A stretch of 8,068 bases of DNA, taken from positions 1-8,068 of the forward strand of contig DBVV01000050.1 of assembly GCA_002308795.1 (NCBI GenBank), written 5' to 3'. Below, piece after piece: positions 1-6,800 of this stretch; the first letter of the stretch is position 1, and each line of letters starts with the position of its first letter. The stretch comes from Mageeibacillus sp. UBA1255 (GTDB lineage: Bacteria; Bacillota; Clostridia; UBA1212; UBA1255). Made by a program: the position numbers and the translations under genes. The notes beneath the pieces are model-generated. The model saw nothing but the letters and a program-made list of their open reading frames with translations. It searched no databases and had not been told where the DNA came from.

Positions 1-10
1 AAGAGGTGGA

Positions 11-173
11 ATGTACGGCCGAAATCTCGCCTTTGTCAAATTTCGGCCGTATTAAGGAGGAAGAACGCACAGCCGAAATCCCAACTTTGCCCAATTTCGG
101 CCGTATCAAGGAGGAAGAATGCACGGCCGAAATCTCGCCTTTGCCCAATTTCGGCCGTATCGAAGAGGCGGAA
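11..173. repeat. Three tandem 54-bp hairpin units
   Basis: Three head-to-tail units repeat with a strict 54-bp period; the left arms begin at 15, 69 and 123. Each unit has an 11-bp left arm (ACGGCCGAAAT), a 14-base loop and an 11-bp right arm (ATTTCGGCCGT), followed by AAGGAGGAAGAA or a near copy. Arms: 15-25/40-50, 69-79/94-104, 123-133/148-158. Units 1 and 3 are perfect in the stem. Unit 2 has one change (A71 opposite C102), which is a mismatch in plus-strand RNA but a G.U pair in minus-strand RNA. The period is a multiple of three, so one frame stays open (GTG at 6 to stop at 222-224) and reads as an 18-residue peptide repeat (TAEISPLPNFGRIKEEE-like). That frame has no ribosome binding site, and I read the array as non-coding. 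It may extend left of the window. I do not recognise the family. Confidence 0.85.
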
Positions 174-210
174 TGGCACACAAACCTTGAATTCGCCGTT
201 TTGTGTGCCA
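174..210. repeat. Fourth hairpin, same geometry, different arms
   Basis: TGGCACACAAA (174-184) and TTTGTGTGCCA (200-210) form a perfect 11-bp inverted repeat around a 15-base loop. Stem and loop sizes match the three preceding units (11 bp, 14-base loop) and the spacing from the last one is 51 bp, but the arm sequence is unrelated. It sits about 40 bp upstream of the terminator at 253-291. It could be the end unit of the array or the 3'-UTR hairpin of a gene off the left edge. Confidence 0.6.
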
Positions 211-252
211 GAGCAGCGTCATAAATTAGGCCTCATAAATAAAGAAGCGTCC

Positions 253-291
253 TCGGGACGCCTGCGATAAAGCGGGTGTCCCGATTTTTTT
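253..291 (+). terminator. Strong Rho-independent terminator
   Basis: Positions 253-265 pair with 272-284 in a 13-bp stem (TCGGGAC closing with GTCCCGA, two G.U pairs further up) around the six-base loop GATAAA. Seven T residues follow directly (285-291). This is a canonical plus-strand intrinsic terminator. It implies a transcript entering from the left, either from a gene beyond the window edge or from the hairpin array itself. Confidence 0.88.
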
Positions 292-334
292 ACTTTTATC
301 TTATCTGTGTCGTTTTAAGCAAAACTAACGCAAA

Positions 335-369
335 AGCACTTTTGACAACCTGCGGTCATCAAAAGCGCT
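335..369. other. Inverted repeat in gene-free stretch 292-479
   Basis: AGCACTTTTGA (335-345) faces TCAAAAGCGCT (359-369): an 11-bp stem with one mismatch. After a two-base internal loop, ACC (348-350) pairs with GGT (354-356) around TGC. The single mismatch (A338 opposite C366) would be G.U in minus-strand RNA. No T-tract follows on the plus strand, so it is not a clear terminator for that direction. The stretch 292-479 shows no ORF with a ribosome binding site; apart from this hairpin and the palindrome at 409-426 I see nothing else in it. Confidence 0.45.
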
Positions 370-408
370 ATGTACTCGGTTAGGCGTGGATTGCTTTCCG
401 CTTTATAT

Positions 409-426
409 TATATTCGTTTGAATATA
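409..426. promoter_or_regulatory. AT-rich palindrome upstream of XRE gene
   Basis: TATATTC (409-415) and GAATATA (420-426) are perfect 7-bp inverted arms around GTTT. The site lies about 55 bp upstream of the predicted -35 element of the XRE gene. It could be a regulator site or chance in AT-rich DNA. Confidence 0.25.
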
Positions 427-479
427 GCGAAACTATAAAAAATAAACTTGCGGTTAAATATAGGTTTCCTGACGATCCC

Positions 480-507
480 TTTACAATCCTCTTTTTCGCG
501 ATATAAT
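480..507 (+). promoter_or_regulatory. Sigma-A-like promoter of XRE gene 555-1622
   Basis: TTTACA (480-485; five of six matches to TTGACA) is followed by a 16-bp spacer and a perfect TATAAT (502-507). Transcription would start near 514 and give a leader of about 40 nt. The leader begins with a short inverted repeat GAAAC/GTTTC (515-519/527-531) close to the start site, a possible place for self-regulation by the encoded HTH protein. Confidence 0.75.
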
Positions 508-554
508 TTAATCAGAAACAGGCGCCGTTTCAATAATATTTATCGGAGGATATT

Positions 555-1622
555 ATGAAAATCACAATAGGAACAAATATCAAACGTTTGCGAGCCGAAA
601 AGGGTGTCACGCAGGAGCAGCTCGCAGAAGCGATGAACGTCAGCTGTGCTGCGGTCAGTAAGTGGGAGAGGAACGAAACCTATCCCGACATCACTTTGCT
701 CCAACCGCTTGCATTCTATTTCGGTATTACACTTGACGAGCTTATGGGTTACGACAAAGAAAAGGTAAACGAAGAAATAGAAAAAACTATAGCGGAATAC
801 CGCAAAAACTATGACAGCCGGATAATCGCGAAAGCCTATAAAGACTACCCGAACGACTATCGGATAATGTACTTTTACATGTGGTCGCTCGGGGTCGACG
901 ACGCGGAACCGGATCTTCAGACCGCGCGTGAACGCAAAAACGAGATCGAACCGATTTGCGATAAGATAATTGAGGGTTGTAACGATGTTCAGCTTTGCCT
1001 CGGCGCGTGGAAAATGAAGGCGATCCTGCTGCACGCGGAAGGCAGAACCGACGAGGCGCTGAAGATACACAACGATAAATTCGGTGGTTGGTATTTCTCA
1101 TCGGGACAGATGAACGAACAACTTTTTACAAAAGACAGAGCTGAGTTTTTGTATTGGGCAAAACGCAATATGTATGAGCTTACCGAATTTGCCGCAGATA
1201 AACTCGTAAAGTCGTATTTCTATGATTCAGAGATTTCTTATGAAACGATGGTGAAAAAGGTTGAAAAGATTGCAGATGGTGCATACCGGCTTGGCTGCGA
1301 GCTTGAAGATGCGTACCTTGTCGAACAGGCTTATGTCGCTTTCGGAAGACTTCATAATGACCTGATTGCCCGGGAGTTCCGCGGTGGGAAAGAAGAAGAT
1401 ATCATCAGGATTACCGACAAGTGGCTTTTAGCCGTCTCAAAACTACAGGAGATGTCAAAAGCAGACAAACCGTTGCTCGATGCGTGTGTAAAAAGTCACG
1501 GCGCAGACGATCTTCTTTCTTACTGTGTGAATAGCGCGTTATCGTGGAAGAATCCACGAAACGTAAAATTGCTTGAAAATGACACGTACAAAGCGACGAT
1601 CGAAAAATACAAAAAAAGTTGA
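555..1622 (+). CDS. XRE-family regulator with helical C-terminal region
   Basis: 355-residue predicted cytoplasmic transcription factor. Residues 6-64 are a classic Cro/C1-type helix-turn-helix (HTH_3): IKRLRAEKGVTQEQLAEAMN, then recognition-helix region VSCAAVSKWERNETYPDI, ending ITLDELMG. The remaining roughly 290 residues look all-helical, with TPR-like spacing of aromatic and small residues (for example DYPNDYRIMYFYMWSLG near 97-113), as in many clostridial XRE regulators whose tails bind a peptide or other ligand. No transmembrane segment or enzyme motif is seen. GGAGG at 545-549 sits five bases before the ATG, fixing the start. It is monocistronic with its own promoter and converges on a paralog at 1669-2760; the two HTH domains align without gaps and about half of the first 65 residues are identical by eye. 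Signal and target genes are unknown; autoregulation is plausible. Confidence 0.9.
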   Translation: MKITIGTNIKRLRAEKGVTQEQLAEAMNVSCAAVSKWERNETYPDITLLQPLAFYFGITLDELMGYDKEKVNEEIEKTIAEYRKNYDSRIIAKAYKDYPNDYRIMYFYMWSLGVDDAEPDLQTARERKNEIEPICDKIIEGCNDVQLCLGAWKMKAILLHAEGRTDEALKIHNDKFGGWYFSSGQMNEQLFTKDRAEFLYWAKRNMYELTEFAADKLVKSYFYDSEISYETMVKKVEKIADGAYRLGCELEDAYLVEQAYVAFGRLHNDLIAREFRGGKEEDIIRITDKWLLAVSKLQEMSKADKPLLDACVKSHGADDLLSYCVNSALSWKNPRNVKLLENDTYKATIEKYKKS

Positions 1623-1633
1623 ATTCAAATCAA

Positions 1634-1653
1634 GGCGGGGATTGTTCCCCGCC
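1634..1653. terminator. GC-rich hairpin between convergent XRE genes
   Basis: GGCGGGG (1634-1640) pairs perfectly with CCCCGCC (1647-1653) around ATTGTT. It lies in the 46-bp gap between the two convergent stop codons, where a bidirectional terminator is expected. The T-tract is poor on the plus side and only modest on the minus side (TTGATTTG immediately after the stem, a T-run further on), so efficiency is uncertain. Confidence 0.6.
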
Positions 1654-1668
1654 CAGTCCATCAAATAA

Positions 1669-2760
1669 TTATTTGTTTATTTCTTCATTGTGTATAGCTT
1701 CAAGCTCGCTTTTGATGCGTATGAATTCAGGGTCCTCCCGGTAGGGGTCGTAACATTGACGCTTAATATCTTCCATCGTTTCTGTACTCATGGGTCTGCC
1801 TGATGTATTGGTATAATAACGCGACATTTCAAGCCTGTTCAGAAGCAGCGATGTATGCTTTTCTTTCTCGCTTCCCTTTGCCCATTCCAAAAAAGCTTTG
1901 AGATATTCAACCGAATTCTTCAGCTCTTCAAGGCACTGCTCCCGCTCGCCGTTCATGGCATATCTTCGCGAAAGTCTCCCGGAGTATTCGTTCATCCGAA
2001 AATAGTAAAAACCGAAATCACCCTTGGAAAACAGTCCTTTATAGAGTCCGATAACGTATTTCCAAACCTCGATGGCCTCATTGTGCGGATAGCTGTCGGC
2101 AATCCTATTGATCTGATCTGCTGCGTCAGTTATAAGACGTAATATCAGCAATTGGCCATGCTCAATCCGTTCTTCTCCCTCGAGAACATGGGAAAGCAGG
2201 AAATCGCTTTCATAACCGCCGGCCTCTTCCGCATATTTTCTGGCCTTTTCGTTATCGCCAAGCAGCAGATTTGCGAAACACAGCACCTGTCTGGCAGAAT
2301 AACGAAAATCCTCGTTTGGAGGACCTTTTTGGAGCAGCCACTCGGCAAGTTCAAAGATTTTTTCTTTTTTTGAAGGATCTTCGTCGACACGCCAGAGCGC
2401 ATTCAACGCATACATGTAGCAATAAACAACATCCGGATCGTTCGGGTACTCGCTGTATGCGCTTTTCCAAAGCTCTAAGTTCTTTTCCATCTGCCCTGTG
2501 CGCCAATATTCGTCGGTTTCCTTTTTCCATTTTTCGATTTTCCTGCGTCTGATCTCTTCCCCGGTTCCAAGAAGCTCATCAACGGTTACATCGAAAAACG
2601 CGGCAATTCGGGGCAGCATCATGATGTCCGGGTATCCGGTTTCCCGCTCCCACTTGCTGACTGCCTGGGGCGATATCATCAAATGCTGAGCGAGCTGGTC
2701 CTGCGTAACATCTTTAGCAAACCTCAATTCTTTTATTTTCTTTCCAAAGCTAAATTCCAT
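1669..2760 (-). CDS. XRE-family regulator, paralog of the convergent gene
   Basis: 363-residue predicted cytoplasmic DNA-binding protein. I choose ATG at 2760 because AGGAG (2773-2769) lies eight bases upstream. The in-frame ATG at 2766 is too close to that site, and the ATG at 2805 lies upstream of the predicted transcription start. Residues 6-65 are an HTH_3 domain (VTQDQLAQHLMIS, then PQAVSKWERETGYPDI, ending VTVDELLG). A charged linker (residues 66-90) leads to a helical, TPR-like tail with AYSEYPNDPDVVYCYMYALN near 101-120, matching the same motif in the gene at 555-1622. The shared layout marks an old duplication or two members of one expanded family. No enzyme or membrane motif is visible. 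Two 10-bp direct repeats lie just upstream of its promoter. The upstream AraC gene runs the same way with no obvious terminator between, so read-through is possible. Target and signal unknown. Confidence 0.9.
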   Translation of the reverse strand: MEFSFGKKIKELRFAKDVTQDQLAQHLMISPQAVSKWERETGYPDIMMLPRIAAFFDVTVDELLGTGEEIRRRKIEKWKKETDEYWRTGQMEKNLELWKSAYSEYPNDPDVVYCYMYALNALWRVDEDPSKKEKIFELAEWLLQKGPPNEDFRYSARQVLCFANLLLGDNEKARKYAEEAGGYESDFLLSHVLEGEERIEHGQLLILRLITDAADQINRIADSYPHNEAIEVWKYVIGLYKGLFSKGDFGFYYFRMNEYSGRLSRRYAMNGEREQCLEELKNSVEYLKAFLEWAKGSEKEKHTSLLLNRLEMSRYYTNTSGRPMSTETMEDIKRQCYDPYREDPEFIRIKSELEAIHNEEINK

Positions 2761-2806
2761 CTTCATCACTCCTGTTGAAATAGTAACGGGCGCTCGTTCT
2801 GACATA

Positions 2807-2835
2807 ATAATATCAACGAAGCAACATTAAAACAA
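2807..2835 (-). promoter_or_regulatory. Promoter of the minus-strand XRE gene
   Basis: On the minus strand TTGTTT (2835-2830), a 17-bp spacer and TATTAT (2812-2807) form a sigma-A-like promoter (four of six and five of six matches). Transcription would begin near 2800, supporting translation from 2760 rather than 2805. Confidence 0.6.
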
Positions 2836-2843
2836 TGAGCTCT

Positions 2844-2880
2844 CTGTTGGTTTTTGGTCGAATTTTCAAACTGTTGGTTT
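2844..2880. repeat. Paired 10-bp direct repeats upstream of XRE promoter
   Basis: CTGTTGGTTT occurs at 2844-2853 and again, exactly, at 2871-2880, 27 bp start to start. The nearer copy is eight bases upstream of the minus-strand -35 element (2835-2830), a usual position for activator sites. The binding protein is unknown; candidates are the downstream XRE protein or the AraC protein encoded just upstream. Confidence 0.45.
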
Positions 2881-2904
2881 ATTTCCGGCGCCGTTTTAAA
2901 TAGC

Positions 2905-3735
2905 TTAGGAAGGGCGCGTTTCACGTTTTACGGCGGAGGGGGAGATCTTAAAATGTTTGACGAAAGATTTGTAGAATACCGAATAATCTCCGAAACCGCA
3001 TCTTGATGCCGCAGTCCTGGCGCTGTATCCTGCCGCTATGAGATTGTACGCCAGATCGAGTTTTTTCATGATTACGTATTGCCACACTGATATGCCGAGA
3101 GTATCGCGGAAGATCCGGTTGACGCGCGAATTGCTGTAATGAAACACAGATTGGATAAACGATAAATCCGATATCATGTTGAGATTATCACCTATGTAAT
3201 CGATAACGGAGTTCAGAAGTTCCGCGCCGCTGTTCTTTTTGCTTTTGTGCTCGAAAGCGATACCGGATTTCCGCACGGCGTTGTGACCGAGTTCGTAAAG
3301 GATTGCGCGGATGTACGTAAAGTACATGTCTTTATCCGTGTCGGAACGTTCGTCACAGATACGACGCATACACGAAACTACAGTCGGGCAGACTGTTTCG
3401 TCTACAGTAAGCACGGCGCCGCTTTTGTTTTTGCATTGTCCGACGAGCCCGGAAAGCATGCCGTCCAGTTCCGCGCTTTTATATGCTTTGGGAACGAACT
3501 GCACCGCATAAAATTCAAACGGCGCTTCGTGTATCAGAAGACCGTGTGATTCGTTTTCAAATATAAATGCGACGTCGTTGCCGCCAAGTGCATATTCGGT
3601 ATCTCCTATAACGATGCCGCAGTTGCCCTTTGTCACGACAAGTATTTCATTCGAGGTGTGGCTGTGGACCGGATACGAAAAATTGTCCGCAATCTTCTCA
3701 TCTTTATGTACCGTGTATATTCCGCATATTTCCAT
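2905..3735 (-). CDS. AraC-family regulator with N-terminal cupin domain
   Basis: 276-residue transcription factor. Residues about 15-85 form a cupin/AraC-binding domain (HSH at 24-26 and E30 in the usual sugar-pocket region, a GNCGIVIGDTEYAL strand pair, and a later GLLIHE segment). Residues about 178-272 form the AraC-type double helix-turn-helix: the first motif covers 191-216 (LSFIQSVFHYSNSRVNRIFR) and the second 238-270, ending in the hallmark CGFGDYSVFYKSFVKHFKIS and SPSAVK. Length is typical for sugar-responsive AraC proteins. GGAGG at 3749-3745, nine bases before ATG 3735, fixes the start. The gene is divergent from the glycan-active lipoprotein at 3867-6908, and the shared gap carries two operator-like repeats, so local control of that gene and of itself is the obvious model (inference). 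Ligand unknown. Confidence 0.93.
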   Translation of the reverse strand: MEICGIYTVHKDEKIADNFSYPVHSHTSNEILVVTKGNCGIVIGDTEYALGGNDVAFIFENESHGLLIHEAPFEFYAVQFVPKAYKSAELDGMLSGLVGQCKNKSGAVLTVDETVCPTVVSCMRRICDERSDTDKDMYFTYIRAILYELGHNAVRKSGIAFEHKSKKNSGAELLNSVIDYIGDNLNMISDLSFIQSVFHYSNSRVNRIFRDTLGISVWQYVIMKKLDLAYNLIAAGYSARTAASRCGFGDYSVFYKSFVKHFKISPSAVKRETRPS

Positions 3736-3755
3736 TTCATTCAGCCTCCGGAGCT

Positions 3756-3784
3756 ATTATAATGAATTGATATTGTAATTGCAA
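3756..3784 (-). promoter_or_regulatory. Promoter of the AraC-family gene
   Basis: On the minus strand TTGCAA (3784-3779), a 17-bp spacer and a perfect TATAAT (3761-3756) form a likely sigma-A promoter. The -35 and spacer coincide with the left operator-like repeat (3767-3784). Transcription would start near 3749, leaving an unusually short leader of about 14 nt with the ribosome binding site at its very 5' end. That is the weak point of the call. Confidence 0.5.
3767..3784. promoter_or_regulatory. Operator-like repeat, left copy
   Basis: TTGATATTGTAATTGCAA matches the right copy (3800-3817) at 16 of 18 positions, including an exact 13-bp block ATTGTAATTGCAA (3772-3784). It overlaps the -35 element and spacer of the AraC-gene promoter, where a bound regulator would block or modulate that promoter. 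Confidence 0.65.
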
Positions 3785-3798
3785 TGTCAGCGCCCAGT

Positions 3799-3818
3799 TT
3801 TGCAATTGTAATTGCAAA
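3799..3818. promoter_or_regulatory. Operator-like palindrome, right copy
   Basis: TTTGCAATT (3799-3807) and AATTGCAAA (3810-3818) are perfect 9-bp inverted arms around the central GT. The 18-bp core (3800-3817) is repeated at 3767-3784, offset by 33 bp, roughly three helical turns, so the two copies face nearly the same side of the DNA. This copy overlaps the -35 of the lipoprotein-gene promoter. The likely binder is the divergent AraC protein, but the symmetry would also suit another dimeric repressor (LacI- or GntR-type) encoded elsewhere. Confidence 0.7.
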
Positions 3819-3834
3819 CATCATACCATAAAAT
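3806..3834 (+). promoter_or_regulatory. Promoter of the lipoprotein gene
   Basis: TTGTAA (3806-3811), a 17-bp spacer and TAAAAT (3829-3834; five of six matches to TATAAT) precede the gene. Transcription would start near 3841, giving a leader of about 26 nt containing AAAGGAG. The weak -35 lies inside the palindromic operator, in keeping with a controlled promoter. Confidence 0.6.
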
Positions 3835-3866
3835 AAAGATGTAATGTTGTATAAAGGAGCAATACA

Positions 3867-6800
3867 ATGAAAAAACGGATGCGAGCGGTTTTCTGTCTGA
3901 TTTTGAGTATCGTAATCGTGATTCTTTCCGGTTGTAACGGAGCGGGAAAGGACCGCCCGGACGAACCGGGAAAGGTCTACGATTTTGATGACGGCATAAC
4001 GGAAAATGACGGTCAGAACACCGTGGAAATACCGGAACCCGAGAGTTATTCATACAGTCAGGATTTTGAGCAGACAATTAAAGCCAACGATCCCGACTGG
4101 TACGTAAACGCCGAGGGCACGGTCGCAGACGGTGTGTTCAAGAGCAAGAGCAATCACGCTTACTTCGCCTCAAAGCACAAGATAAAAGCTGACGTTTTCA
4201 CCGCGGAGTGGGACGTCAATGCAAACAGAAAAAGTGAAATTGAAAACGTTTCGGAATATATCGGCCTCAGGCTGCCGGAATACGGCAATCAGTTTGCCGC
4301 GGTCGGGACTAACGGCATCTGGTTCTTATTTCACAACAACAGGGTCGGTATAATCGACACCTGGCCTACCGTAAAATCATTCAAGGTCGACGTCGATTTT
4401 TCAAAAACTCAGCGCGTCAGAGTGACCGATGATACGAAAAATAACGTTATTACTTTCGAAGTGCTGAAAGACGGTGAATTTCAGCCGCTGTTCACCGCCG
4501 TGATCGAAGAAGGGAAAAACGTCATCGTTAAAGACGTGAAAGATAAAACTAAAATCAAAGCGAAATTTACTTATGATATTGACGCCAAAGGCTATTTCGC
4601 GCTTTGGTCGAGCGGTGGCAATTCGGGAAGCGCCTATATTGACAATGTCGAGATCAAATGGACCGAATCTGCTTCCGAACCGTATTACCCTGCAGATATA
4701 ACGCTGCTGCGAGACCTGTATTCCGACACCTGGGTCGCCGCAGACGATCTTGGCAGAGCCGTTGTTGACGGTACCGCCGCGCCGCGCGACAAGCTTGTCG
4801 GAATGTTTTATCAGATCTGGTTCACTCCGACCAGTGTGACATTCTCCGACCAGATAATATACGATCACAACAAGCTCTATCTGGATGGCGGTTTTGAAGC
4901 GGTCAAAAACGCCTACACCAAGGGGCCGCAGGGCTGGGGCCACTACTGGGGCGAGCCGTATTTCGGGTATTATCTGACGAACGATCGCTGGATAATCAGG
5001 AAGCATGCGTCGATGCTTTCGGATATAGGCGTGGATTTCATATTCCTTGACGTCACGAACGGAAACTCGCAGATGACGAGCTACCGGGCGATAATGAAAG
5101 AATATGAAATGATGCGGAAGGAGGGGCTTGATACGCCCGACATCTGTTTCTTCTTGGCGGACAACGTCAGCCTGGTCGAGAACGTGTTTCTTGACCTCTG
5201 GGAAGACGTTTATTCTACCGGTCAATACCGGGATCTTTACGTCATGTACGACGGCAAGCCGCTTATTCTTGGCAATTTCACGAATCTGTCTGAGGAATCC
5301 AGAAAGATTGCCGACGAGAATTTCACCTGGCGCCGCTGCTGGGCGCTCCGAGAAAACATAAAAGACGGGAAGGATTACTGGACGTGGATGTACGAGACGC
5401 CTCAGATCGCTTCCTATAACTCGAAAAAGGACAACGCGGTCGAGGAAATATCCGTTTCCGCCGGTATCCTGGCCAACACGAGCATGGGCAGAAGCTTTTC
5501 GAACGGCAAACAGCCTGAAGTCGGCACGCTGCCCGACGGAACGAAGGACTATTTTCAGTTCAATCTTGAAACGACGGGGCAGGGACTGCTTTTTGCGGAA
5601 CAGATGGAGCGCGCCGCCGAGGTCGATCCGTACATCGTACTTATCAACGAATGGAACGAGTGGACAGCCGGGCGCTGGGACGGTACGGGACATCCGACAA
5701 TAGCACACACGTATATTTCGTGGTCCGATAGTTTTTACGTTGACTGCTTCAATCCGGAATTCAGCCGCGACATCGAGCCGATGAAGGGCGGATTCGGCGA
5801 TAACTACTACTATCAGTTAGCCGCATTTCTGCGCGCTTTCAAAGGCGGACGCAGTGCTCCTGCAGCATCCGGGCAGCACGAGATAACGCTGGACGGAGGG
5901 CTCGGTCAATGGGCAGACGTCCGGCCTGAATACCGGGATACGACGGGCGACACGCTTCACCGCGATTCGCTCGGAATCGGCGGACTGGTAAGCTACAAGA
6001 ACGACAGCGGTAGGAATGATATCGTTTCCGCCAAGGTCTCGAGGGCGGGCGGCAGCACGTACTTCCTGGCCGTCTGTGCGGACAGTATTACGGCGCCGGC
6101 GGGCGGCAACTGGATGAATCTCTTCATCAATACGGACTGCGACAGCAAGACCGGCTGGTACGGTTACGACCTCATCGTCAACCGCGACAACGGCTCGGTC
6201 GAGAAGTTCAAAAACAATTCGTGGGAAACCGATAAGATCGGCAGCGGTGAGGTATTCATTGGCGATAATTACGTCGTGATCAAACTGGACGATAAAACCT
6301 GCGGACTGAGCAGCAATTTTGACTTCAAATGGGCGGACAACTCTACCGAGACCGGAGAAATCATGCAGTTCCTGGATCTTGGCGACGCTGCGCCGAACGC
6401 ACGTTTCAACTACGCTTACAGAGCTGATTCCAAGGAAACGCAGCTCACCGATAATGTAAAGGCCGTTGTCGGCAACGGTGCTTCGTTTGCGGCAAACAGA
6501 CCGTACGCGTTGTCCGACGGAAAGGTCGTCAACGTTTACGCTTCGGATACGGCGGTGCTTCCTGAAATGCACAAGAACCGGCTGTTTGTCCCCGCCGCTT
6601 CGCTTGGCGTCATCAAGGATATGTCAGTGAGCGTTTCCGGCGGCACTGCAGTTGTTACGTATGGGAACAAGACTTTCACTTTTGAGGATGGCAATAATGA
6701 AGTCAAATGCAATAACGACACGTACCGGATACCTGTCGCGCCATACGTGAAAGACACCGTATTATACGTGCCGCTGAACGCCGTTGCGCATATTGCCGGC

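Noticed and set aside
11..173. CRISPR array
   Set aside because: Units are contiguous, with near-identical sequence throughout and no variable spacers; no cas gene is present.
6..224. 72-codon plus-strand frame starting with GTG and covering the tandem hairpins
   Set aside because: No ribosome binding site is visible, the peptide is a by-product of a 54-bp period divisible by three, and its tail is formed by the fourth hairpin. Non-coding repeat is simpler, though translation is not excluded.
2758..2805. Longer version of the minus-strand XRE gene starting at ATG 2805 (378 residues)
   Set aside because: It would start upstream of the predicted transcription start, while AGGAG eight bases before ATG 2760 gives the length and HTH position seen in the paralog.
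521..2896. Shared 10-mer GGCGCCGTTT at 521-530 and 2887-2896, upstream of both XRE genes
   Set aside because: Many 10-bp matches are expected by chance in 8 kb; the copies differ in distance and orientation relative to the two promoters.
4401..5708. 435-codon open frame antisense to the lipoprotein gene
   Set aside because: It lies wholly inside a gene with clear domains and a ribosome binding site, and its arginine/valine-rich composition is typical of an antisense shadow.
5817..6572. 251-codon open frame antisense to the 3' part of the lipoprotein gene
   Set aside because: Same reasons: shadow composition, no recognisable domain, full overlap with a supported gene.
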